Positions 1 to 5,962 of a stretch of 6,321 bases of DNA are shown here, piece after piece. The translations under genes were made by a program, and so were the position numbers. The notes under the pieces were generated by a model, which saw only the letters and a program-made list of their open reading frames with translations, was not told the DNA's origin and made no database searches. The stretch comes from Verrucomicrobia bacterium UBA3214 (GTDB lineage Bacteria; Verrucomicrobiota; Kiritimatiellia; RFP12; UBA1067), in assembly GCA_002363575.1 (NCBI GenBank), contig DEWI01000165.1, positions 1 through 6,321 on the forward strand, in the 5' to 3' direction. Numbering within the stretch: the stretch's first letter is position 1; the number at the start of each line of letters is the position of its first letter.

Positions 1-395
1 CTGTCCAGCGCGAATCCCTTCTGGTGCGCGTATGCCTCGATCATCGAGTTGGCGAGCGCGCGCGCCTCGTTGCGCGCCGCCTTGGAATCCGCCGCGCGGG
101 AAGTGAAGCCGAGCGATATTCCCCTGCCGGCGACGCTTATGGCGCCGCCCGTCTTGCCGGTCACGCGAATCGCCGCGTTCTGGCGGAATTGGAATGCGCC
201 GGAAATCTCCAGATTCCTGCGCAGAGACTTTGCGAACGCCTGGTCGCCGGCTACTTCGATCGAGACGGGGAATTTCTCCAAGCCTTCACGTTCCACATTG
301 ACTGTAAGCGCGAACGTCTGGAGGGTGCCGGCCAGCATTGCCGCCAGCGCGGCGGCGAAACGAAACTTGTTCATGGCTTTTGCGAGTGTATTCAT
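1..395 (-). CDS. TolB-like periplasmic protein, N-terminal part (3' end outside window)
   Basis: An open frame runs from an ATG at 395 to the window edge, 131 codons without a stop. It begins with a Sec signal peptide (MNTLAKAMNKFRFAAALAAM, then LAGTLQTFA; cleavage probably near residue 29). The mature part has the pattern of the TolB N-terminal domain: a strand FPVSIEVAGD (42-51), a helix leading to SLRRNLEISGAFQF (57-70, compare the family's DLERSGLF), a central strand region IRVTGKTGGAISVAG (76-90), then a helix ARNEARALANSMIEAYAHQKGF (108-128). The last matches the TolB segment in which A..LAD.I...LTG..G precedes the propeller. If complete, a six-bladed propeller should follow to the left. 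TolB is the periplasmic partner of Pal, Lpp and colicins in the Tol-Pal system. A Met at 374 is an alternative start. Neither Met has a clear Shine-Dalgarno in the 20-bp gap after argJ, so translation may be coupled. A different TolB-N-like protein is possible. Confidence 0.65.
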   Translation of the reverse strand, partial: MNTLAKAMNKFRFAAALAAMLAGTLQTFALTVNVEREGLEKFPVSIEVAGDQAFAKSLRRNLEISGAFQFRQNAAIRVTGKTGGAISVAGRGISLGFTSRAADSKAARNEARALANSMIEAYAHQKGFALD

Positions 396-415
396 TGAAG
401 CGTCTGGACTGATTG

Positions 416-1663
416 TCAGGTTGTGTAATCGGCGTTGATGTGGACGTAATCCACGGAGAAGTCGCATGTGTAGATTTCGGCGGAGCCTTCGCCGATGTGC
501 AGATCGACGGTGATGTCCAGCTCCGGAGCCTCCATCACTTTCGCAAGGCGCGCGAGCTGCTTTTCGCCGGCGACTTCGCCGCGCCTGAACGCCCACTCCT
601 TGCCGTAGAAAACCTCGGCTTTCATATCGACTACATCCGCGCCGGAGTAGCCGACGGCCGCAAGCACGCGCCCCCAGTTCGGGTCTTTGCCGAACCACGA
701 CGTCTTGGCAAGCGGCGATTTCGCGATCGCGCGCGCCGCCCGCTCCGCATCGCGTTCCGTGCGCGCGCCGCGCACGCGCACCGTGACGAATTTCGTAGCG
801 CCTTCGCCATCCGCGGCCATCTGGCGCGCCAGCGAAACGGCTACAGCCTCGAGCGCCGCGAGGAATGCGTCGAAATCCTCTCCGGCTTTTTCGATAGCGG
901 CGTTGCCGGCTTTGCCGCTAGCCATGACGAACAGGGAATCGTTGGTGGATTCGTCGCCATCGACGACGATTCTGTTGAAGCTGTGCGCGACTGCGAGACG
1001 TACGGCGCGGCGCAGCATCGCCGGCGAAACCGCCGCGTCCGTGGTGATGAACGCCAGCATCGTCGCCATGTTCGGCTCGATCATTCCCGAGCCTTTCGCC
1101 ATGCCGCCGACTACGACCTTGCGCCCGCCGATCGTCACGCGGGCGGCCGCCTGCTTCGGCTTTGTATCCGTAGTCATGATCGCGCGCGCCGCCGCCATGG
1201 CGTGATCCGTGGAAGTGCCTAGCGCCGCCGCCGCGTTTTTCATGCCTGCGAGCAGGCGGGGCATCGGGAGGCGGCGGCCGATGACGCCGGTAGAGGCCAC
1301 CATGACATGCCGGGGATCGATGCCGAGTTCGCCGGCGGTCGCGAGCGCGGAGAGCTCTGCGTCCTTCAGACCCGCTTCGCCGGTGCATGCGTTCGCGCAG
1401 CCTGAATTCGCCAGTATCGCCTGCAAGCGCCCGCCTTTGGCGATCATGCGGTCGTAGATGACTGGCGCGGCCGCGACTTTGTTCGTCGTGAATACCGCCG
1501 CGGCGCTGCAAGGCGCGTCCGCGACGATGAGCGCGACATCGTTGCGCCCCTTGTACTTGATACTGGCGCCGACGCCTGCCGCGCGGAATCCCTTTGCCGC
1601 CAAGACGCCGCCTTCGATTTTCCCGACTTTCGCTGCTCTCTTCATTTCTTGCTGTTGTTTCAT
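416..1663 (-). CDS. argJ: ArgJ, glutamate N-acetyltransferase (ornithine acetyltransferase)
   Basis: This cytoplasmic enzyme of arginine biosynthesis moves the acetyl group from N-acetylornithine to glutamate (EC 2.3.1.35). Some members also use acetyl-CoA (EC 2.3.1.1), which the sequence alone does not settle. It is 415 aa, normal for the family. It is an N-terminal-nucleophile protein that cuts itself before a Thr. The cleavage region KGSGMIEPNMATMLAF is complete, with T201 as nucleophile. Other conserved segments are ANSGCANACTG (85-95), TGVIGRRLP (125-133, oxyanion region), DGDESTND (235-242), NWGRVLAAVGYSG (329-341) and the C-terminal HINADYTT. The start is uncertain: neither the ATG at 1663 nor the in-frame ATG at 1645 has a good Shine-Dalgarno, and an in-frame TAG at 1696-1694 excludes anything longer. 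It is a metabolic gene between envelope genes, and the next gene follows after 20 bp. Confidence 0.95.
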   Translation of the reverse strand: MKQQQEMKRAAKVGKIEGGVLAAKGFRAAGVGASIKYKGRNDVALIVADAPCSAAAVFTTNKVAAAPVIYDRMIAKGGRLQAILANSGCANACTGEAGLKDAELSALATAGELGIDPRHVMVASTGVIGRRLPMPRLLAGMKNAAAALGTSTDHAMAAARAIMTTDTKPKQAAARVTIGGRKVVVGGMAKGSGMIEPNMATMLAFITTDAAVSPAMLRRAVRLAVAHSFNRIVVDGDESTNDSLFVMASGKAGNAAIEKAGEDFDAFLAALEAVAVSLARQMAADGEGATKFVTVRVRGARTERDAERAARAIAKSPLAKTSWFGKDPNWGRVLAAVGYSGADVVDMKAEVFYGKEWAFRRGEVAGEKQLARLAKVMEAPELDITVDLHIGEGSAEIYTCDFSVDYVHINADYTT

Positions 1664-1731
1664 CCTGTAGCTTGTCTGCCCGTGCGCGCGGCGCTAGCCC
1701 GCGGCCTGTCGCGTGATGCTTCCCGCTCGGA

Positions 1732-1745
1732 GGCGCGATTGCGCC
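1732..1745 (-). other. Short hairpin between the protease gene and argJ
   Basis: A 5-bp GC stem (1732-1736 with 1741-1745) with a 4-nt loop lies about 10 nt after the protease stop. No T-run follows it. In sequence this GC-rich such short stems arise easily by chance, so any role is doubtful. Nothing else recognisable was found in the 92-bp gap (1664-1755). Confidence 0.2.
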
Positions 1746-1755
1746 CCACGGCCGG

Positions 1756-2568
1756 TCATTCGGCGACTTCGTCCGAGGGCACTCCGTTTACGAGCCTGAC
1801 GCCAAAGCCTCTTTTCGACGGGCACGCCGCATACAGCTCCATCGCCTCTGCGAGATTTTCGGATATGTCGGATATGCGCGTAGCGTCGCACGGATGCGTC
1901 GAGGTCAGCTCGTCGATGAACGACGAATTCCCGGTGCCGAATTTCTTCCAGAACGACAGCGCGGCATTCGGATTGTACCCCGCCTTGGCCATGAGCTTCA
2001 GACCTATCAAATCCGCTTCGCTCTCGTTGCTGCGGCTCCACGGGAGAATCACGCCGTATTCCGAGCCGAGCCCGTACAGCACTTGGGAAGTCGAGCTACC
2101 CCAAAGCGAAAGCCCGAGCGAGCCTATCGATTGCAGATACCCCCACGAAACGCGCTCGCCGCCGTGCCGCGCGATCGCGTGGCCGATTTCATGCGCCACT
2201 ACGCACGCCAGCTCCGCCTCGTTGGCGAACTTCGGCATTATTCCAGTATAGACCGCGACCTTGCCGCCGGGCAGGCAGAATGCGTTTATCGTGTCGGATT
2301 GCAGGACGTTGAATTCCCATTCGAACCCCGTATCGCCAGCGACCGCCTTTATCGCGCTCCCCACGCGGTTAAGCAGCTCCTGCTGCGCGGCGTTTGGCGC
2401 TGGCTTGTATTTGGCCTTGTATTCATTGTATGCCGCGAGGCCTGCGGCGTTTTCGGAGTCTTCCGAGGAAAGCATCAACTGCGAGCGTTCGGTGATCGGC
2501 ACGGTGCGGCAACCGGCCATCACGGCCGCCGCGGCGGCCACCGCCATTCTCCTGCTTGCTGCATTCAT
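1756..2568 (-). CDS. M48-family zinc metalloprotease, LoiP-like lipoprotein
   Basis: This is a predicted periplasmic, membrane-anchored zinc protease of 270 aa, close to the length of E. coli LoiP (about 250 aa). A signal peptide II ends in VMAGC (Cys20). The catalytic motif HEIGH is at 126-130, preceded by the typical M48 segment NAFCLPGGKVAVYTGI (95-110). The third zinc ligand is probably E182 within NESEADLIGLKLM, with D186 as the conserved Asp, and the conserved STHP comes near the end (223-226). All catalytic residues seem present, so it is probably active. Relatives are linked to quality control of outer-membrane proteins or assembly factors; that role is inferred from the family. The start at 2568 has AGGAG 7 nt upstream. 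An in-frame Met at residue 8 would shorten the signal peptide and has no comparable site. Confidence 0.9.
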   Translation of the reverse strand: MNAASRRMAVAAAAAVMAGCRTVPITERSQLMLSSEDSENAAGLAAYNEYKAKYKPAPNAAQQELLNRVGSAIKAVAGDTGFEWEFNVLQSDTINAFCLPGGKVAVYTGIMPKFANEAELACVVAHEIGHAIARHGGERVSWGYLQSIGSLGLSLWGSSTSQVLYGLGSEYGVILPWSRSNESEADLIGLKLMAKAGYNPNAALSFWKKFGTGNSSFIDELTSTHPCDATRISDISENLAEAMELYAACPSKRGFGVRLVNGVPSDEVAE

Positions 2569-2575
2569 TTCCCAG

Positions 2576-2580
2576 CTCCT
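2576..2580 (-). promoter_or_regulatory. Shine-Dalgarno of the M48 protease gene
   Basis: AGGAG lies 7 nt before the ATG at 2568 and 11 nt after the intergenic hairpin at 2592-2613. It supports the annotated start. Confidence 0.7.
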
Positions 2581-2591
2581 TGCAGATGGGC

Positions 2592-2613
2592 GCGCGGCGG
2601 ATTCCCGCCGCGC
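2592..2613 (-). other. GC-rich intergenic hairpin after the propeller lipoprotein gene
   Basis: A perfect 9-bp inverted repeat (2592-2600 with 2605-2613) closes a 4-nt loop. It sits in the 87-bp gap, 42 nt beyond the propeller gene stop and upstream of the ribosome binding site of the protease gene. No T-run follows it on the minus strand, so it is not a standard intrinsic terminator. It could slow or partly stop transcription, protect the 3' end of the upstream mRNA, or be a copy of a dispersed palindrome. Confidence 0.55.
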
Positions 2614-2655
2614 CGCCCGGATTCGTCATGCGTCTTTATGTGCGAGACGGCGAAA

Positions 2656-4074
2656 TCAGTTCCGGTCCATCGCCCATATGTCCCAGACGAGCCCGCGGTT
2701 GGAGCGGAAATATATCGTCTTGCCGTCGGGCGAGAATACGGGGCGGTCGTCGCAGGACGAGTTGGTCGTGAGCTGCGTGAGATTGTTGCCATCGATATCC
2801 ATCACCCAGATGTCGTAGTTGTTGCGCCCGTTCACGATGCTGCGGTTGGATGCGAAGACGATGCTCTTGCCGTCGGGCGACCAGCGGGGATCGATGTCGT
2901 TGTGCTTCCCGGAGGCGTAGGTGAGCTGCGTGGGATTGCTGCCGTCGGCGTCCATCACCCAGATGCGCGCGGCGCCTTCGTTCATCGCGCCATCGACATA
3001 GAGGAGCTTAGTGCCGTCGGGGCTCCAGACGGCGTTGTAGCCGCGCGTCATCTGGCTGGGCGAAGAGCGGCCGTCCGCATCCATCGTCCAGAGGTAGGAG
3101 GGATGTTCGCCGGAGGGTATGACGGCGGTATAGACGAGCTGCTTGCATGTCGGATCGAGCGAGGGGAGATAGTCGGCCGTGTTGGCTTCGGTAAGCTTTT
3201 TGAGGCCGCGCTTCGTCTCCATGTCGATCGACCAGATTCCCGTGCGGCCGTTGCGCGTCGTCGCGAAATATAGGGTGTTGTTCTCTTTGGATGCGTTCGG
3301 AGTGATATCCATGAAGTCGCCGGTGGTGAGCTGCTGGCGGCGGCGCTTGTTGTGGTCCGTGCCGATTTTCCAGAGGTTGGCGCGGTGGCGCGTGACGTTC
3401 TTGGCGGTGTATTCTTCGATGATGGACGCTACGAGCGTCTTGCCGTCCGGAAGGAGGCTGATGTTCTGGATGAATTCATTGTCCGCGCTAGCGGTGAGGC
3501 GGCGCACGTTGGCGACGTTCGGGGAGGTTTCGCCGACTTCGGTGTCTGAGAAGATCGGCACGACTTCGACGAGGATGCCATCCTGCTGCATCTTCAGGTT
3601 GAGGAGGCGGCGTCCGGGACCGTCCTTTTCAAGCGTGAGGTGGATGTCGGTGGGCGTAGAGGGCTTGACGGTGAGCTTGGCGTCTAGCCAGCCCTTCTTG
3701 GATACGCGCACGACGCTATCCATCGAAGGGTTGATCGCGACATCGCGCGCCGGCGTCGTTTTGTGCGTGTCCGCGCCATCCACGCGGATGGTCGCGCCTT
3801 CGACATTGGCGGAGATGTTGTATTTCTTCTCAAGCTGCACGAGGAGCGTGGAAGGGGAGTTGAAGGAGACGGGGACGGTCTTGTCGGCGTAGCCGTCCTT
3901 CGAGAGCTTGACGGACTTCTTCGCGCCCAGCCAGACGGTTTCGATTTTCGCGGGCGAGGTGGAATCGACTTCTTCGCACTTCACACGCGCGCCTTCCGGC
4001 AGGCTCTTTACGGTGACGGTTTTGCAACCTGCGGCGATGGCGAGAAGCGCCGACGCGATGACCAGCTTTTTCAT
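2656..4074 (-). CDS. Lipoprotein with two PEGA-like modules and a TolB-like PD40 beta-propeller
   Basis: This is a predicted 472-aa envelope lipoprotein. The N-terminus is a signal peptide II (MKKLVIASALLAIAAGC, lipid-bearing Cys at 17). Residues about 19-82 and 85-150 look like two tandem PEGA-type modules: they contain SLPEGARVKCE and NVEGATIRVDG, each followed by a KKSVKLSKDGY- or SVVRVSKKGWL-type strand. From about 190 to the end is a beta-propeller. It has clear PD40/TolB blades with WSPDGTKLLYV (350-360), WSPDGKSIVFASNR (398-411) and FSPDGKTIYFRSNR (447-460), each linked by an IW.MD..G..LTQLT-type strand. Weaker blades sit at 208-216 and 306-316. The start at 4074 has AGGAGA 9 nt upstream; the frame reading back to 4362 only crosses the MCE gene. 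The propeller suggests protein or peptidoglycan contacts, as in TolB, but there is no TolB N-terminal domain, so I do not call it TolB. It lies 50 bp after the MCE gene. Confidence 0.85.
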   Translation of the reverse strand: MKKLVIASALLAIAAGCKTVTVKSLPEGARVKCEEVDSTSPAKIETVWLGAKKSVKLSKDGYADKTVPVSFNSPSTLLVQLEKKYNISANVEGATIRVDGADTHKTTPARDVAINPSMDSVVRVSKKGWLDAKLTVKPSTPTDIHLTLEKDGPGRRLLNLKMQQDGILVEVVPIFSDTEVGETSPNVANVRRLTASADNEFIQNISLLPDGKTLVASIIEEYTAKNVTRHRANLWKIGTDHNKRRRQQLTTGDFMDITPNASKENNTLYFATTRNGRTGIWSIDMETKRGLKKLTEANTADYLPSLDPTCKQLVYTAVIPSGEHPSYLWTMDADGRSSPSQMTRGYNAVWSPDGTKLLYVDGAMNEGAARIWVMDADGSNPTQLTYASGKHNDIDPRWSPDGKSIVFASNRSIVNGRNNYDIWVMDIDGNNLTQLTTNSSCDDRPVFSPDGKTIYFRSNRGLVWDIWAMDRN

Positions 4075-4083
4075 GTTTGTCTG

Positions 4084-4089
4084 TCTCCT
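4084..4089 (-). promoter_or_regulatory. Shine-Dalgarno of the PEGA-propeller lipoprotein gene
   Basis: AGGAGA lies 9 nt before the ATG at 4074, in the 50-bp gap after the MCE gene. It sets the start immediately before the lipoprotein signal peptide. Confidence 0.7.
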
Positions 4090-4124
4090 GTATCGTATGT
4101 TTGGTTGGCTGTCTTGAAATCCGC

Positions 4125-5222
4125 TTACAGCCCGCCGGTGACGAGCGAGCCGAAGGTCGAGATCGGCGTGGTGTCCCGGAAGTTGTCCAGGACTTGGCGG
4201 GCGTCTTTCGCCAATGCGCTTATGTCTTCGTAGAGCGTGGGATCGTTGATGAGCTTGCCGATGGTGCCTTCGCCATTCTCCAGCCGCTGCGCCGTCGCGG
4301 TGAGCGACGCGACGAGCTTGTTCGCGCCTTCGACGAGTTCCTTGGCGTCGAAGCTTTCGCATGCGTTGCGGAAAGCCGCGATTGCCGCGTCGAGTTCGGT
4401 GTTCAGGGGGTCGTCTTTCGCGAGCAGGCGCCCGGCCACGCCTTCGCCGTCGCGAAGACGGCGCGCGATTTCGTTTGCCGACGCGAGCGTGCTCTTGAGG
4501 TCGTTGTAAACGGTATCGTCGGAAGAAAGCAGCTTGCCCACCGTGCCTTCGCCGCGCTCCACGCGCGCGACGATTATGTTTGCGTTGGACATCACCGCCT
4601 TGGCGTCGCCGACGGCGGCGCTTATGTCGCGATAGACCGAGTCGTCGGAAGAGAGCAGTTTGCCGATCGTGCCCTCGCCGCGCTCTACGCGCGTCACGAC
4701 ATCCAGGACTTTGGCGCTGGCCGCTTCGATATTGGTGACGATCGCCTTCAGCTCGCCACCGGATGTGAATTCGTTCAGGTTCTTGGCGATGTTCGAGACG
4801 TCGCGCATCCAGTCCGTCGGCGTCTCGCCTTTGAAGGCGGTCGTCTCCAGCGGCAGGATCTCGCCTTCACCTTCTTCCAGCAGGAGATAGTTGCCGCCGA
4901 GCATCGAGAGATTGCAGACGGCGGCACGATAGCCGCTGCGCAGCACAACATCGCGGTCGATTTCCGCTTTGACGGTCAGGTTGGAGGGCGAGAGCAGGAT
5001 CTCGTCCACCGTGCCGACTTTCGTGCCGCGGTACATGACGTTATCGTGCGCTTTCAGCCCGCCGACATCGGAGAATTCGATGCCGACCGTGATTTTCTTG
5101 CGACCTTGAAGCACATCGACGCCGGAGATTATGATCGTGAAATATACGAGAAGCGCGAGTACGGCGAGCATGAATATGCCGACTATCGCTTCGGAAAACG
5201 GGTCTTTGTTCCTGGTGCTCAT
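4125..5222 (-). CDS. mlaD: MlaD-type MCE domain protein with four GEGT.GKLL repeats
   Basis: This is the membrane-anchored periplasmic lipid-binding component of the transporter, 365 aa. One transmembrane helix (about residues 13-33) is followed by an MCE domain (about 43-120). The domain shows the typical VMYRGTKVGTVDEI segment (62-75) and LGGNYLLLEEG (108-118). E. coli MlaD is much shorter (about 180 aa). The extra length here is a helical C-terminal region carrying four copies of a short repeat (178-200, 220-242, 255-277, 313-334), ending in TPISTFGSLVTGGL. The ATG at 5222 is supported by AAAGGAG 7 nt upstream and by the ATGA overlap with the ATPase stop. A longer frame back to 5756 merely crosses the ATPase gene. 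MCE proteins form hexameric rings, and helical C-terminal regions can extend them into channels or needles; whether that happens here is inference. Confidence 0.92.
   Translation of the reverse strand: MSTRNKDPFSEAIVGIFMLAVLALLVYFTIIISGVDVLQGRKKITVGIEFSDVGGLKAHDNVMYRGTKVGTVDEILLSPSNLTVKAEIDRDVVLRSGYRAAVCNLSMLGGNYLLLEEGEGEILPLETTAFKGETPTDWMRDVSNIAKNLNEFTSGGELKAIVTNIEAASAKVLDVVTRVERGEGTIGKLLSSDDSVYRDISAAVGDAKAVMSNANIIVARVERGEGTVGKLLSSDDTVYNDLKSTLASANEIARRLRDGEGVAGRLLAKDDPLNTELDAAIAAFRNACESFDAKELVEGANKLVASLTATAQRLENGEGTIGKLINDPTLYEDISALAKDARQVLDNFRDTTPISTFGSLVTGGL
4221..4691 (-). repeat. Four-copy coding repeat (R.E.GEGT.GKLL..D..Y.D.) in the MCE gene
   Basis: Four related units of about 22-23 residues lie at 4691-4623, 4565-4497, 4460-4392 and 4286-4221. 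Copies 1 and 2 share the core VERGEG, GKLLSSDD and a VY.D tail. Copy 3 reads RDGEGVAGRLLAKDD, and copy 4 reads ENGEGTIGKLINDPTLYEDI. Spacing between their GEG cores is 42, 35 and 58 residues. Copies 1 and 2 are also close at the DNA level: 4642-4691 and 4516-4565 agree at 44 of 50 positions, which suggests a fairly recent duplication or strong constraint. Similar segments are known in long MlaD-like proteins of several phyla. Confidence 0.85.
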
Positions 5223-5962
5223 ATCAATTCTCCTTTCGCCGCCGCGAGAAACTCCCTGACGGCCGGCTTGCAGGATTTCACGAATTCCGCCGGTGTTGCG
5301 CACTCCTGCACTTTGCCGTCTTTCAAGAGCATGATGCGGTCTGCGAATGCAAGCGCGCCAAGCAGATCGTGCGTCACGACTATCGAGGTTATCCCTAGCG
5401 TGGTCGCGAGCTTCCTGATGAGTTTGTTGATCGTGACGCTCGTGACGGGGTCGAGGCCGCTCGTCGGCTCGTCGTACAGCACGATGTCCGATTGGCGGAC
5501 TATCGCTCTTGCGAGGCCGGCGCGCTTCTGCATGCCCCCGGAGATTTCCGCCGGGAATTTCTGCGCGGCGCCGGTCAATTCCACTGCGGCCAGCGCTTCG
5601 GCGACTTTGCGCTCTATCTCTGCATCGCCGAGATCCGTGCATTCGCGCAGCGGCAGCGCCACATTGTCGGCGACGTTCATCCACGCCAGCAGCGCGCCGC
5701 CCTGGAAAAGATAGCCTATCCGCGAGCGCACTTTCTCCAGCTCGCGGTCGCTGCAAGTGGCGACGTCGATGCCATCCACGACCACGCTTCCCGCCGTCGG
5801 CGTGAGCAGGCGCACGAGATGCTTGAGAGTCACGGATTTGCCGGTGCCCGACGGCCCGACGATCGCGAAGACTTCGCCTTTCTCGACGTTGAACGAGACG
5901 CCGTCGAGGACGGCGTTGCCGTTGAAGCGCTTTACGACATTCTGGAAGCTGACGAGGCTCAT
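5219..5962 (-). CDS. mlaF: MlaF-type ABC transporter ATP-binding protein
   Basis: This is the cytoplasmic ATPase that drives an Mla-type lipid transporter, 247 aa and full length for the family. Visible motifs are Walker A GPSGTGKS (residues 36-43), a Q-loop with Q87 in YLFQGGALLAW, the signature ISGGMQKRAGLARA (140-153), Walker B IVLYDEPT (160-167), the D-loop SGLDP (168-172) and the switch His in VVTHD (H198). The SGGMQKR form of the signature is typical of MlaF-like ATPases. The ATG at 5962 is chosen because it has GAGGG 10 nt upstream and forms an ATGA overlap with the permease stop. An in-frame ATG at 5971 would leave only 1 nt after GAGGG, and a still longer frame reading back to 6253 only runs across the permease gene. 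The 3' end overlaps the MCE gene, again by ATGA. The three genes therefore form one transcription and translation unit. Confidence 0.95.
   Translation of the reverse strand: MSLVSFQNVVKRFNGNAVLDGVSFNVEKGEVFAIVGPSGTGKSVTLKHLVRLLTPTAGSVVVDGIDVATCSDRELEKVRSRIGYLFQGGALLAWMNVADNVALPLRECTDLGDAEIERKVAEALAAVELTGAAQKFPAEISGGMQKRAGLARAIVRQSDIVLYDEPTSGLDPVTSVTINKLIRKLATTLGITSIVVTHDLLGALAFADRIMLLKDGKVQECATPAEFVKSCKPAVREFLAAAKGELI
5230..5236 (-). promoter_or_regulatory. Strong Shine-Dalgarno of the mlaD-like gene
   Basis: AAAGGAG ends 7 nt before the ATG at 5222 and lies within the last codons of the ATPase gene. It fixes the MCE protein start and rules out the much longer upstream reading frame. Confidence 0.75.

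Noticed and set aside
413..1222. A plus-strand open frame of 269 codons opposite argJ.
   Set aside because: ArgJ on the minus strand has every conserved segment of its family across this stretch; the plus-strand product resembles nothing.
1664..1755. Possible intrinsic terminator between the protease gene and argJ.
   Set aside because: Only short GC stems without a T-run are present, as expected by chance in such GC-rich DNA.
2700..3030. Repeated gccgtcggg and catcacccagatg words suggesting a DNA repeat array.
   Set aside because: They are the codons for the SPDG and IWVMD strands of successive propeller blades and need no further explanation.
1894..3273. A 459-codon open frame on the plus strand.
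   Set aside because: It spans the opposite strand of the protease gene, the intergenic hairpin and part of the propeller gene, with no recognisable domain. It is a shadow frame.
4091..4124. Possible promoter before the propeller gene: TTTCAA and TACGAT separated by 16 bp on the minus strand.
   Set aside because: Only 3 of 6 and 4 of 6 positions match the sigma-70 consensus, which is too weak to call in a 50-bp gap.
2656..4362. Longer 568-aa version of the propeller lipoprotein.
   Set aside because: The extra 96 residues overlap the MCE gene in another frame and would bury the signal peptide. The ATG at 4074 has AGGAGA in front and starts a textbook lipoprotein signal.
4077..5714. A 545-codon open frame on the plus strand opposite the MCE and ATPase genes.
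   Set aside because: It lies antisense to two genes with complete family motifs and crosses their junction. Its composition is the Arg/Ala/Asp-rich type produced by reading GC-rich codons backwards, and no domain is recognisable.
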